Origin: Palsa-147 sp963771905
GTDB taxonomy: Bacteria > Acidobacteriota > Terriglobia > Acidiferrales > UBA7541
Length of the DNA: 64,000 nucleotides
Assembly: GCA_963771905.1 (NCBI GenBank)
Contig: CAVYVI010000013.1
Location: forward strand, 1-64,000
Reading direction: 5' to 3'
Within the stretch, counting starts at the first letter, position 1; every line of letters starts with the position of its first letter. The translations under genes and the position numbers were made by a program. Below are positions 7,351 to 16,632 of this stretch, in pieces. A model generated the notes under the pieces. The model was not told the origin of the DNA, made no database searches, and saw only the letters and a program-made list of their open reading frames with translations.

Positions 7351-7539
7351 TCCCTGAGTTGGTGAAATCGCCGGCCAGCGCAAGGCTTCGGCCTGTTTTC
7401 ACGGTTCGTTAATGATTCGCCTCCAGGCACAATCATATAGCTTGAAGCGAGTAGCGACCGGGGCCAACTTCGAACGATTTGAGGCCTGAAATAGAGGACT
7501 CGCATGTTTGGATGTACTGAGACGGCGGTGCCTGGTCCC

Positions 7540-8121
7540 TTATGAGTCTCGCGAATGAGGGTGATCTTCCTCCAAAGCGTCGCTGTGATTTCTCTTAAGT
7601 GCTGCTCCGGTCTTTACTGCCATGTGGCTGCTGACCTCGTCAAAATGCCATGGCCGAAAATCGTGAGTGTCCACTCCAACATCCATCGAAAGTGATGTAG
7701 CAACGTCTGGCAATCTTCCATGGGAATGTCCGTAAAGATGCCAAGTTCCACGGGAAGATTGATTCCAGACTCTCATCGCATAGTGACAAAGGACGATTCT
7801 TTGGCCGTTGAGCGAGACTTCTGCGAGGTCGTTGAGCCAGCAAAACTCCTGGATGAGTTTGCGTGTGTCTTTGTCGTGATTCCCGGGGACCCCAAAAATC
7901 TTCTTGCAGCGAATTTGCTTCCGAAGCTCCGCAGCTCGTGCTTTGGGCCCGATACAAAAATCCCCAAGGAAGTACAGAATGTCATTTGCTTTTACGCAAG
8001 CGTTCAGGCGTTCAAGAATCGTATGATTCATTTCCTCAACGGTTTCAAAAGGGCGATTGCAGTACCGAATAATGTTCTTGTGCCCCAGATGAAAATCGGC
8101 AGTGAACCAAATGTCTGGCAT
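7540..8121 (-). CDS. Calcineurin-like metallophosphoesterase
   Basis: A 193-residue enzyme with AGAAGG ahead of its ATG. It shows the metal-ligand blocks of the calcineurin-like superfamily in order: ADFHLGH (8-14), FLGDF (51-55), GVPGNHD (76-82), LCHYAM (110-115) and YGHSHG (129-134). Short stand-alone proteins of this type hydrolyse phosphodiesters or nucleotides using two metals; the substrate cannot be deduced. It lies in the accessory island about 250 bases upstream of, and co-oriented with, the mini-HTH operon, but probably in a separate transcript. Confidence 0.85.
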   Translation of the reverse strand: MPDIWFTADFHLGHKNIIRYCNRPFETVEEMNHTILERLNACVKANDILYFLGDFCIGPKARAAELRKQIRCKKIFGVPGNHDKDTRKLIQEFCWLNDLAEVSLNGQRIVLCHYAMRVWNQSSRGTWHLYGHSHGRLPDVATSLSMDVGVDTHDFRPWHFDEVSSHMAVKTGAALKRNHSDALEEDHPHSRDS

Positions 8122-8462
8122 TGACCTTCTCTTTGGACGTGGGGATTCTGGTCCCCCAAGACGCCGTAGCTCCTTTAACTGCTAGTTAGTCAATGTAGGC
8201 TAGCGCTGGAAAGCGATGGCGACGATAAAAGTCGCGCCTCCGTTTCCCCTTTGCAGTCCTTGGGCATCCAAAGAACCTTCCGATGGCACGACCATAATGC
8301 AGCATCAGCGAGTGCCTCGGGCCAGTATTTAGTCTGATTCTGTTTGGTCGGCTTGCCATCCATGCCGCGAGGTTTCACTCGCTCGCCGACGCTGCCCCGC
8401 TCTTAATGCTGCCTTTTGCTGCCTCGCGAAACTCGCAAGTCCTTCGAAGTGAATGAGAAAGC
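8122..8462. other. Junction between tRNA-Lys and the accessory island
   Basis: About 340 bases with no supported gene. A minus-strand open frame here (8190-8378) has no recognisable domain and may be decayed coding DNA. No integrase gene and no second copy of the tRNA 3' end is visible in the window. Confidence 0.35.
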
Positions 8463-8537
8463 TGGTAGGGGCGGTGGGGATCGAACCCACGACCAACGGC
8501 TTAAAAGGCCGCTGCTCTACCACTGAGCTACGCCCCT
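8463..8537 (-). tRNA. tRNA-Lys (UUU), CCA encoded
   Basis: The minus strand folds into a full cloverleaf: acceptor AGGGGCG/CGCCCCT, D arm GCTC...GAGC, anticodon loop CTTTTAA (anticodon TTT, lysine), T arm GTGGG-TTCGATC-CCCAC, discriminator A and an encoded CCA (8465-8463). Its 3' end faces the accessory island, the usual orientation for islands that use tRNA genes as attachment sites. Confidence 0.95.
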
Positions 8538-8665
8538 GCGGTGAGTTCGTCCATGATACCCGAAAAATGAAATGGCGCACACCCACGCGAAACGACTGAA
8601 GAACAATTCTCCACGTCGAGAGCGCCGAAAAGGCGCGAACGGGAAGAAAAAATCGGCAGGAATTT

Positions 8666-10399
8666 CTACTTAGGGTTCAAGCTAGGCTCGACGCCGCAGC
8701 CTTCTGCGTACTCGTCGCGCAGTTTCTGCATCGATGCGGCGCTTTCGCTCTTGGCCGCGACGAGCAACAACGTGCGGGCCTGGTCACAGTTCTTCACCAC
8801 GCCGTCGCCGCGGATATACAAGTCCGACAAAGCCACTTGCGCGTCGGGATTCCCCTTATTCGCCGCGGTGGAAAATAAACGCGCCGCCTGGACCGTATCG
8901 CGAGGGTGGCCAAATCCGATCAGATATTCTCTGGCGAGCTCCAAATCATCCCAGCCCGCGACATCGCGCGCGTGGCCGGAGGTCCCCACCGCCGGAGCAG
9001 CGGACGTTGCTGAGTCGGGCGCGGACGTCCCTGACAATGCTGGACGCGGAGCCGAGAGATCCTCGCGCGTAGGATAGACCGAAAACGTAGGAGGTGGCGG
9101 AGGCTGCGGATTCTCGTCCGACGTGTCGGAAGTGGAAGGCTTCTTCTGTTTGGAGGAAGTGGACCTTGCCTTCCGGCCAGCGTTGGCGTCATCAGCCGGC
9201 TGAGCCGACGCGGCATCCGAACTGGATCCCGCGGACTCGAACAACGCCGTCAATCCACGACGAAACGCAAAAACTCCGATGACCACCGCATCAAGCACGA
9301 CCAGCAAAATGATTGCGATGACAATTCGCCGCAGTAGTACGGGAGATACTTTCGCACCCGGATCCGTCTTGCCGTTAGCTTCCGTGTCCTTCGTTCGATT
9401 CTTCGGTGTGATGGACGAATTCATATATTGCACCACGCCTCTATACCAACCGGAACTCGAATCCGGCTTCGCCTTCGCATCCGCTGGCGTCGCGCTGGGT
9501 GCTGCAGGCGAAGTCACCGGGATGATCCTGCTGCGATCAATCATGTTCGCGGGAAGCTGCGCCGGCTTCTTATCGGCGCCGAGACGTGTCGCCGGAGGGG
9601 TCGTGGGGGGAGTCGGTGGAGCGGGCCTGGGCACGTTCCAATCGTTCGCGGGGGGCCAATTCACTCGAGGAGTGTCGCTGGCAGTCGCGCCGGCCGGAAC
9701 TTCCTTGTCGACGGATTCACTCGCGCTCGCGGCCGGAGCGGCAATTTCTGCCGCGGCGGGTTGTACATCCGCGGGCGCAGCAATTTCCTCCACCGGATTC
9801 CCAAATTCACGCGCGGTATCGTTTAGTCCCGATTTCAGGTCGGTCCACTTGTCGACAATCGCAGGGGCGGGTTCAGGTTTCCCCGGAATAAACTCTTTCT
9901 TCGAAATCGCGTCGTAGCGTGCCGCGAGATCACGAGCGGAATCCAGCGTGGTTTCCGATTCGCCAAGTCCGTGAGACGGGTCGAGGTCCGCCGCGACAAG
10001 TTCGTGTGGCTCAGACTCCGCGCCCGTTGTCTCGGCCGCAGATGGCGGCGTCAATGAGGGAATGGACGCAAGTTCGTCAGTTCCGTCCAGAGAATTATTT
10101 TCCGACAACCAAGATTGAAGTTGTTCGCGGACGCCATCCGGTAAGTGGGTGAAACGCAATCCGCCCGTGCGCCTAGTTTCGTCGATCCAGGCAACGGCGC
10201 CAGTGGCTTCAACCATGTGAGACGAATCAAGAGAGAACGTGAATGTAATCTGGTCGTCCAGCTGAACGGGAGCAATGACCTGAAACCCGAGGCCACCGTC
10301 GCACGCATCGACGACAGCTCCACAATTCGTCTCTTCGAGTTTGACGTAGGTCAGTCCCGAGGGCTTCGTTCTGGGTCCATGACGGCGATCAAGTGTCAT
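8666..10399 (-). CDS. PilZ - transmembrane - Sel1 repeat protein (paralogue 1)
   Basis: A 577-residue protein; the ATG at 10399 is preferred to an upstream GTG because it directly precedes the PilZ motif. Residues 4-10 (DRRHGPR) and CDGGLGF near residue 35 are the two c-di-GMP-binding elements of PilZ. A long Pro/Ala/Ser-rich linker follows, then one membrane span at about 352-375 (VIAIILLVVLDAVVIGVFAF), then a second low-complexity linker and C-terminal Sel1-like repeats (about 484-570; ARLFSTAANKGNPDAQVALS). This suggests a cytoplasmic c-di-GMP sensor tethered to an extracytoplasmic Sel1 scaffold. A shorter paralogue lies immediately upstream. Confidence 0.8.
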   Translation of the reverse strand: MTLDRRHGPRTKPSGLTYVKLEETNCGAVVDACDGGLGFQVIAPVQLDDQITFTFSLDSSHMVEATGAVAWIDETRRTGGLRFTHLPDGVREQLQSWLSENNSLDGTDELASIPSLTPPSAAETTGAESEPHELVAADLDPSHGLGESETTLDSARDLAARYDAISKKEFIPGKPEPAPAIVDKWTDLKSGLNDTAREFGNPVEEIAAPADVQPAAAEIAAPAASASESVDKEVPAGATASDTPRVNWPPANDWNVPRPAPPTPPTTPPATRLGADKKPAQLPANMIDRSRIIPVTSPAAPSATPADAKAKPDSSSGWYRGVVQYMNSSITPKNRTKDTEANGKTDPGAKVSPVLLRRIVIAIILLVVLDAVVIGVFAFRRGLTALFESAGSSSDAASAQPADDANAGRKARSTSSKQKKPSTSDTSDENPQPPPPPTFSVYPTREDLSAPRPALSGTSAPDSATSAAPAVGTSGHARDVAGWDDLELAREYLIGFGHPRDTVQAARLFSTAANKGNPDAQVALSDLYIRGDGVVKNCDQARTLLLVAAKSESAASMQKLRDEYAEGCGVEPSLNPK

Positions 10400-10646
10400 A
10401 GTCGAGGTCCGATTATTCGCCTTCTGCGGAGGCCCCAAAACCACGTTTTGTGGGACGAAGTACAGTTCTCCTTCGTTCCCTGGTCAAGCCATCGCCGGGC
10501 TTGGGGTGCTCCGGCTGCTGTGTAGATTTAATACCCGTTCCAGGCCATTCGGCAAGTGCTAATTTGACGCGACTTTGGACTTGGTAGTCCTGTGAGTTTC
10601 GCAACGGAAGTACTGGAACGCGGAACGCGCGAGCGAGAAGGGTCGA

Positions 10647-11909
10647 CTAAGGCTTCGAGGGCGTGCCGCAGGTCGAGGCATTCCAATCAGCGAGCTTTTG
10701 GGCCGCTTCGACACTTCCCTTCCTCGAAGCCGCCAGCAGCAGGACTCTTCCCTGGTCGCAGTTCTTCGCCACGCCGTCACCCCGCACATACAGATCGGCC
10801 AAGGCCACTTCCGCTCGCGTGTTTCCCTTTTCAACGGCGGACCACAGCCATTGCACCGCCTGGCGGGAATCCGATGCGCCATTCGTCCCACGCAAATACT
10901 GCCGGGCCATGGCAAGTTCCAACTCGCCCGCGTCGTCTTGGAGCGAATTTGCGGATGCGCCCGAAGCGGAAGTGGAAGTGGGAACTGACTGGGAATTGTT
11001 CGGAGCGTCAGACGCGGTGTTCGTCGCAGGCGCAAGCTGAGCCTTGGAAGTGGCGGGGATCCGTGCGGCAGCGGCTGGCGTTGTCGATGACGGTTCCTCG
11101 ACAGGCGCCGGCGAAAGCGCAGGGCCAGCAGCCGAAGACGAATCGTCTGCCGGCGCACCAGCCGCCGGCGGATTCGTGTTCGGGCTCGCCGTGGTCGCCG
11201 GCGCGACATCCTCGTTCGCCGTGTCGCCCTGCATCGCGATGCCCAACCGAATGATCGCCGCGCCCACCTCGCGATGATAGCCATACGCCAAGAAGGCGCC
11301 GAAGCCCAGCAAGACAACGACGAGAGCGAGCGTGGCGAGCACATTCGCCGCTCGCGAAGGGACCGGCGGAGGTGGAGGATTCAGGAGCCGGCTCGTGATG
11401 CGCGGGTACTCGTATGGCGCCAGCTCGGGACTCGCGTTCGTAATCTTGGGCGGCCCGATCTTCCAAGTCGGCGCTTCCGGAGCTCGAGAGGATGGAGGAG
11501 AAGCGAGAGGCGCGGGATTGCTGATTCGCGTTCGCGGTGCGGGAGGCACGTCGCGAGAGATGGCCGGAGGCGGAAACTTACTGCTCATCGGCCGCGGATC
11601 GGGAAGCGCGAACCACCCGCGCAATAATTCGCGGTCTTCCTCGGACATATGCGTGAATCGCAGGCCGCCGAGCCGCTTGGTATCGTCCGTCCAGGTAACT
11701 TTTCCCACCGCTTCGATCCGGCTCGAGGCGTCGATCGAGATCCAGAAACTGACGGGCCCCTTCGTGTCGACGGCAGCGATCACCTGAAATCCGAGTCCGC
11801 ATTCGCACACATCGACGACCGCGCCGCCATTGTCCGGCTCGATCTTGACGTACGCGAGCCGATCTGGTTTGCGCCTGAAGGTTTGACGCCGATCTGCGAT
11901 TATTGGCAA
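10647..11909 (-). CDS. PilZ - transmembrane - Sel1 repeat protein (paralogue 2)
   Basis: A 420-residue protein starting with TTG at 11909, preceded by GGGAGG. It has the same domain order as the next gene downstream: PilZ at 1-105 (RRQTFRRKPDR and CECGLGF), a disordered Pro-rich linker, one span at about 190-212 (LATLALVVVLLGFGAFLAY), another Ala/Pro-rich linker and Sel1-like units at about 325-410 (AVQWLWSAVEKGNTRAEVAL, LYVRGDGVAKNCDQGR). The PilZ and Sel1 ends are clearly homologous between the two while the linkers are not, indicating an old tandem duplication. Ser and Thr in the linkers may be exposed outside the cell. Confidence 0.8.
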   Translation of the reverse strand: MPIIADRRQTFRRKPDRLAYVKIEPDNGGAVVDVCECGLGFQVIAAVDTKGPVSFWISIDASSRIEAVGKVTWTDDTKRLGGLRFTHMSEEDRELLRGWFALPDPRPMSSKFPPPAISRDVPPAPRTRISNPAPLASPPSSRAPEAPTWKIGPPKITNASPELAPYEYPRITSRLLNPPPPPVPSRAANVLATLALVVVLLGFGAFLAYGYHREVGAAIIRLGIAMQGDTANEDVAPATTASPNTNPPAAGAPADDSSSAAGPALSPAPVEEPSSTTPAAAARIPATSKAQLAPATNTASDAPNNSQSVPTSTSASGASANSLQDDAGELELAMARQYLRGTNGASDSRQAVQWLWSAVEKGNTRAEVALADLYVRGDGVAKNCDQGRVLLLAASRKGSVEAAQKLADWNASTCGTPSKP

Positions 11910-12180
11910 GTCTGCACTGCCTCCCGTGTAATTGGCTTAAATTCCGGCCGTCTTCGGCCCCGAAGCCATTCGATGTGCGAAAAAAATAAATCGTTCCTTC
12001 CGTTGACCGCGCGACGCGCAGAGAGATTCATACCGCGAGGAGAGCCCGCGGGGCAACGAATACTTTCGAGATGAGACATGCAGATTTCCACAGGTGCTTG
12101 GGAATTCGCCGACGCTTCGTGATTCTCAGCTACTGTTCTTCAAGTTCGCGGCGACAAAACGAACGCGTCGCGACAGCGGT

Positions 12181-12549
12181 TCAGTCCGCTGCCGAAGCAG
12201 TATCCGGCGGCGGACTCGGCCGCGGACGCTTCCGCTTCCACTCGTAATCTTTCCGGAGCTTCGCTTTGTGCTTCTTCAGCTGGCTCTCGAGCTCGGCGAA
12301 CGCTACGCGGGCGCTCGCGGGAGCTTCCTGCGCAATTCCGGTGGCGTGCAACGTTCCGGTTGGCAGCGCCAAATTTAGCGAGAATGCGAAATCGGCCTTG
12401 CGAGGACGTTGCTCAAGGCCACCATGCAACTGCACCAAATCAGGTGCGTACCGCTTCAAAAGCCTTTCGAGTTTCTCGAGGTGATGCCGCACGACTTTTT
12501 CGACGGATTTCTGCAAATCGGCACGGATATGGCTGAAGGAAATTTTCAT
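12181..12549 (-). CDS. HPF/RaiA-like ribosome-associated factor
   Basis: A 122-residue protein with the beta-alpha-beta-beta-beta-alpha plan of the S30AE/sigma-54 modulation family: MKISFSHIRADLQKSVEKVV at the start, LEKLERLLKRY, a strand pair, and a C-terminal helix SQLKKHKAKLRK. Short members bind the decoding centre of idle 70S ribosomes during stationary phase. The tail is Pro/Arg-rich (KRPRPSPPP). It lacks the long dimerising domain of full-length HPF. The N-terminus begins directly at the first beta strand, which supports the start codon chosen. Confidence 0.75.
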   Translation of the reverse strand: MKISFSHIRADLQKSVEKVVRHHLEKLERLLKRYAPDLVQLHGGLEQRPRKADFAFSLNLALPTGTLHATGIAQEAPASARVAFAELESQLKKHKAKLRKDYEWKRKRPRPSPPPDTASAAD

Positions 12550-12769
12550 CGGTATACCCTGTGTGATGTACTGGGGTTCGGGTTGGAGCCCGAAGAGGCA
12601 TCAAGAAGTTCGCAAGAACAGGATAGCAATCTGAACCGTTCGTTTCAATAGTACGCCGTCTAAGGAAGTGCCGGCGCCCGGTGGCTGCGGTTGCGTGACG
12701 CCTTCAAACACTTGAAGAGTTCCAAGCATCCTAGCTTCCGGTGTACAGTCTCGGGAGGCAGGGCTTCTC

Positions 12770-13447
12770 ATGCGAATACTCGTGGTGGAGGACGATGCTG
12801 CAATTCGGGGTTTTCTAAAGCGCGCCTTGTCGGAAGCCGGATACCAAGTGGACACGGCAGGTGACGCTAAGACGGGGGAACTCCAGGCACTGGAAGGCAA
12901 CCACGATGCCTTGATCATCGATCTAGGGCTTCCTGACATGGATGGACTGACGTTGATTGCGAGGTGTCGCGCCCAGGGCAGCTTGGCTCCCGTGCTCATC
13001 TTATCTGCGCGTCGTTCCGTGGACGAGCGCGTCCGGGGCCTGGAGCAAGGGGGCGATGACTATCTTACGAAACCGTTCGCTCTTGCGGAGCTGCTTGCGC
13101 GGCTGAGGAATCTTCTGCGCCGCCCTTGCGCACCGCCGGCCGACTCGATCCGCTTGCAATCTGCGGATTTGCAGCTCGACCTCATCCGCCATGAAGCGCG
13201 GCGCGGCGATCAATTGCTTCAATTGACCGCGCAGGAATTCTCCCTTCTGGAATATCTATGCCGCAATGCCGGACGCGTGGTAACTCGGACGATGATCCTG
13301 GATCATGTTTGGCGAATGCGAATCGATCCCGCAACGAACGTGGTGGATGTGCACATTTATCGCCTGCGAAACAAAGTCGACAACGAAGGCAGCACGCCGC
13401 TGATTCAGACGATCCGCGGTGTTGGATATATGCTTAAGCATGTCTAA
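12770..13447 (+). CDS. OmpR/PhoB-family response regulator
   Basis: A 225-residue regulator preceded by GGGAGG. The receiver domain (1-115) has the acidic pair D8-D9, phosphoacceptor Asp51 (IIDLGLPDMDG) and Lys101 (YLTKPF). The C-terminal winged helix (about 130-225) ends with the family's YRLRNKVD...IRGVGYML. It most likely binds DNA when phosphorylated by the histidine kinase encoded immediately downstream, whose start codon lies inside its last codons. No target operator is evident. Confidence 0.92.
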   Translation: MRILVVEDDAAIRGFLKRALSEAGYQVDTAGDAKTGELQALEGNHDALIIDLGLPDMDGLTLIARCRAQGSLAPVLILSARRSVDERVRGLEQGGDDYLTKPFALAELLARLRNLLRRPCAPPADSIRLQSADLQLDLIRHEARRGDQLLQLTAQEFSLLEYLCRNAGRVVTRTMILDHVWRMRIDPATNVVDVHIYRLRNKVDNEGSTPLIQTIRGVGYMLKHV

Positions 13448-14870
13448 GATTTTGCGTACGACCGCGGCTTGGCGCATTTCAATTTGGACCACTCTCGCGT
13501 TCGCCCTCGGAACGGGTCTCGCCTTCGCGATCGTTTACTTACTCGTTGCCCAAACCATTCGAGGGCGCAGCGACGCGTGGCTGAGCGGCGAGGCTGAGGT
13601 TCTTGCGCAGGTATCCGCCGATACTCCCAAAGACCGCCTTTACAAAAGAATCGTTGGAGAAGTAGCAGAGCTTGCGACCCGCGAATTGCCGGACGAGCGC
13701 AATTCACGCGGACAAAGACTGAATTCCGTATTCTTCCTCGAAGAGGACATCGATGATACGCAGAATTCCTTGTGGGTCGGACCGGACTCGAGCGACCCGT
13801 TCCTGAAGGCGATTCATGGAGCCAAGCTTGTCCAAGGCGTCCCGGAATCCATAAGAGTTGAAGGCGGGCCGACGTCGTTCCGAGTGGTCGCTCAGCGCGT
13901 GGACGGGCGCGGTAAAACTCTTTATCTCGGACTTTCCAATCGTGGCGATATGCACGTGCTTCGCAGCTTGATTCGCCGATTTCTACTCCTGTGGGGCGGT
14001 ACCGTCCTCCTGGGTTTTCTGATTTCCTACATGAGCGCGCGGCGAACGCTTCTCCGCGTCGAACATATCACCGAAACCGTTGCTCGAATTGGCAGCGAAG
14101 ACTTAAGCGAACGATTGGCTGAATCTGCGAGTCGCGATGAGATCACGCGATTGGCGAAGACATTCAATCTCATGTTGAACCGGATTCAATCCTCGGTGAA
14201 TCAGCTCCGCTCTGTAACGGATGCGGTGGCGCACGATCTGAAAAGCCCGGTAACTTCAATTCGAGGCACGCTCGAATCTGCGTTATGCAGTGAGCCAAAC
14301 CAGAATTGGCGTGATTCCGTCGGCGAAGCAATCGAAGACCTGGATCGGCTTTTGAATTTGCTAAACACAACTCTGGATCTCGCCGAGGCAGAAGCTGGCG
14401 CACTACGGCTTGACCGCAGCGCGGTGGATCTTTCAAGCGTCGTGCAACAACTCGTCGATCTTTATCAGCCGGCCATGTATGAACGCCAGCACCAATTGAC
14501 GGCCGACCTTGAAGCTCACGTTGTCGTGAACGCTGATTTGTCCTTGTTAAGCCGCGTCGTGAGCAATTTGTTGGAAAACGAAATGACTCATCTACGGCCC
14601 GGATGTCACATCTATATGCAGTTACGCTCGCACCAAGAATCAGCGGAGTTGGTGATCGAAGACAATGGACCTGGATTTCCACCTGAGATAGCCGGGCATG
14701 CGTTCGAGCGGTTTGTGAAAGGCAAAAACTCGCCGGGCCACGGCCTCGGGCTCGCTTTTGTTGATGCAATCATAAAGGCACACGGTGGCGCTGTCAGGAT
14801 TTCTGGCCGTCAGGCAGGGGGCGCTGTCATAACCGTGTCGCTGCCTGCGGGAGTGCTACAGCCTGCGTAA
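13440..14870 (+). CDS. Sensor histidine kinase
   Basis: A 476-residue kinase; the ATG at 13440 overlaps the response-regulator stop by eight bases, so the two are translationally coupled. The order is span 1 (about 14-38), an extracytoplasmic sensor of about 140 residues, span 2 (about 181-202), HAMP, the HisKA dimer with AHDLKSP (His near 265), and the ATPase domain with N box NLLEN, G1 EDNGPGF and G2 GHGLGLAFV. This is the classic OmpR-associated kinase layout. The N-box segment reads NLLENEMTHL instead of the usual NA-containing form, a mild deviation. The signal is not inferable. Confidence 0.9.
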   Translation: MSKILRTTAAWRISIWTTLAFALGTGLAFAIVYLLVAQTIRGRSDAWLSGEAEVLAQVSADTPKDRLYKRIVGEVAELATRELPDERNSRGQRLNSVFFLEEDIDDTQNSLWVGPDSSDPFLKAIHGAKLVQGVPESIRVEGGPTSFRVVAQRVDGRGKTLYLGLSNRGDMHVLRSLIRRFLLLWGGTVLLGFLISYMSARRTLLRVEHITETVARIGSEDLSERLAESASRDEITRLAKTFNLMLNRIQSSVNQLRSVTDAVAHDLKSPVTSIRGTLESALCSEPNQNWRDSVGEAIEDLDRLLNLLNTTLDLAEAEAGALRLDRSAVDLSSVVQQLVDLYQPAMYERQHQLTADLEAHVVVNADLSLLSRVVSNLLENEMTHLRPGCHIYMQLRSHQESAELVIEDNGPGFPPEIAGHAFERFVKGKNSPGHGLGLAFVDAIIKAHGGAVRISGRQAGGAVITVSLPAGVLQPA

Positions 14871-15108
14871 TGGCGGGTGCGAATCGATAATCAGCCGCCG
14901 TCGTAATGAACATGAACAATTCGTCATCCACGCGACGTGAGGAGTTCATTTTCAACTGTTAGGGTCTCCCCGTCGGACTTTGGGAGCGCTTTCGCAGGCA
15001 TTCCTGAAGATACGTGTGCGCGAATTCGGAGCGATTGACAAATCGTTGACTCGCCGAGACGTCTGGATTGATTTTCCTACAGGCCTGCCATCAACTGGAG
15101 GACCTCAA

Positions 15109-15945
15109 ATGAAACTAAAAGCGTGGACGCTACTCCATAGCATGACCATTTTGGCGCTCTTACTTTTGAGTTCGAATCAGATGCGGGCGCAGGCTTTGGG
15201 TGTGACGCTGACTGGCAGAATCACCGATGCGTCGGGGCATGGCGTGCCCAACGCCAAAATTTCGGCGAAGAATGCCGCCTCAGGCCAATCGACGGACGCC
15301 CAGAGCGATTCGAATGGAGTCTATAAAGTTCCGGACCTTATGCCGGGAGATTACGAGGTTTCAGCGTCGGCGGAAGGATTCACCGCTCAAGTATCCAAGA
15401 TAACGTTAGCGGCCGAAGCGCAGCACACTTTGGATGTGACGTTGAGCAGCGGGCCGTCGCTGAGCGATCTGGGGTTTCCGCCAGCTGAAACTCAGGGCAG
15501 CGCGCAGGATCAGGCGAGACTCAACAAGCGGTCACACATGCTCAAGATCCATCAGGAGCTCGGTTTGATCGATGTCGGTCCGCTGCTGGCCACCGTGATC
15601 TTGGGGGCCGGCTCGGGCGGGAAGAGCACCAGTTCGGCCAACCGCTATGCGCATCTTGCTCTCGGTTCCGTGACGGGGGACTTGTATTTCATGAGCGCTT
15701 ACTATGCGATCCGCGCCCCCAAGATTCCGGGAACCGAAGTGCGCGGGCCCATTCGCCTGCACAAGGCGCTGGCCTGGATCCACGGCCCCGGAATGATCCT
15801 CACGCCGATTTTGGGAGCGATGGCTTTCGATCAAAAAAGCAAGGGCGAAAGGGTTCACGGGATCGCGAGCGCTCACGGAGCGGTGGCGATCGTGACGGCT
15901 GCGGCATACGGAGCCGCGATTCTGTCGGTATCTTTCAAGTTCTAA
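15109..15945 (+). CDS. Carboxypeptidase-regulatory-domain protein with His-rich membrane bundle
   Basis: A 278-residue protein; GGAGGAC lies just before the ATG at 15109. Residues 1-27 form a signal/membrane segment ending at MRAQA. About 30-115 is a CarboxypepD_reg fold (LTGRITDASGHGVPNAKISA). The remainder is membrane-embedded with paired histidines in helices: KIHQELG, RYAHLALG, RLHKALAWIHGPG and SAHGAVA. That pattern resembles b561-like heme-binding four-helix bundles, although no family was confirmed. The next gene, a YceI protein, follows nine bases later and is probably co-transcribed, hinting at an envelope redox or lipid-binding role. Confidence 0.65.
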   Translation: MKLKAWTLLHSMTILALLLLSSNQMRAQALGVTLTGRITDASGHGVPNAKISAKNAASGQSTDAQSDSNGVYKVPDLMPGDYEVSASAEGFTAQVSKITLAAEAQHTLDVTLSSGPSLSDLGFPPAETQGSAQDQARLNKRSHMLKIHQELGLIDVGPLLATVILGAGSGGKSTSSANRYAHLALGSVTGDLYFMSAYYAIRAPKIPGTEVRGPIRLHKALAWIHGPGMILTPILGAMAFDQKSKGERVHGIASAHGAVAIVTAAAYGAAILSVSFKF

Positions 15946-15954
15946 AGAGGGCCA

Positions 15955-16500
15955 ATGAATAGAGCAATGCTTCTGGCTGCCTTGCTGTTGTTCGCGGTTC
16001 CGACACTAGCTCAGACGGAAAGCCAGTGGACGCTGGAACAATCTACCCTCACCTGTCATGTGTCGCACCCGCTGCATCAGGTGGAGGGTGTCAGCCATGC
16101 GGCGCGAGGCAAGGGGACCTGCCGTGCCGGGCAGTGCGATTTCTTGATTGCAGCGCCCGTGAAGTCGTTCGATTCCGGAGACAGCAATCGCGATTTGCAC
16201 ATGCTTCAAGTAACGCGAGGCGGCCAGTTCCCCTTGGTCACGGTGCGCACGCGATTGCCCGAAGCGGCGGCTGGATCGGAAACGATTCACGCGGATTTGG
16301 AAATTCAATTCGCCGGCCAGACTGCTGTGTATAAGCAGGTTTCGTTCCAGCAGGTGACCAAAGGAGACGAAACGCGGATATCGGGAACGATACCGACGCT
16401 GGTCTCCGATTTCAAAATTGACCCGCCATCACTCTTGACCGTACCGATCAAGAACGAAATGCCAGTGCGCGTGGACATGACCTGGAAGAAAGAAAAATAG
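15955..16500 (+). CDS. YceI-family periplasmic protein
   Basis: A 181-residue secreted protein with a signal peptide (LLAALLLFAVPTLAQ). The mature part follows the YceI lipocalin-like pattern: an opening strand (WTLEQSTLTCHVSHPLHQVEG), the VKSFDSGDSNRDLHMLQV block and a FKIDPPSLLTVPI end. YceI proteins bind isoprenoid-type lipids in the periplasm and often sit beside b561-type cytochromes, consistent with the upstream neighbour. Two internal cysteines (CRAGQC) could form a disulphide. Confidence 0.85.
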   Translation: MNRAMLLAALLLFAVPTLAQTESQWTLEQSTLTCHVSHPLHQVEGVSHAARGKGTCRAGQCDFLIAAPVKSFDSGDSNRDLHMLQVTRGGQFPLVTVRTRLPEAAAGSETIHADLEIQFAGQTAVYKQVSFQQVTKGDETRISGTIPTLVSDFKIDPPSLLTVPIKNEMPVRVDMTWKKEK

Positions 16501-16632
16501 AATTCCAATCCGATAATTCGTCAACGAGCCGATCGCGCACGCGAACTCGGCGAAAAATTCATTGTCAGGTCTTCACCGCGTCTCGTTCCTGCCACCTACA
16601 TAATTTGCGCTGAGCCCGCCGCTGTGGTTTTG

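Noticed and set aside
8190..8378. 62-residue minus-strand frame near the tRNA
   Set aside because: No recognisable domain; composition suggests decayed or non-coding DNA.
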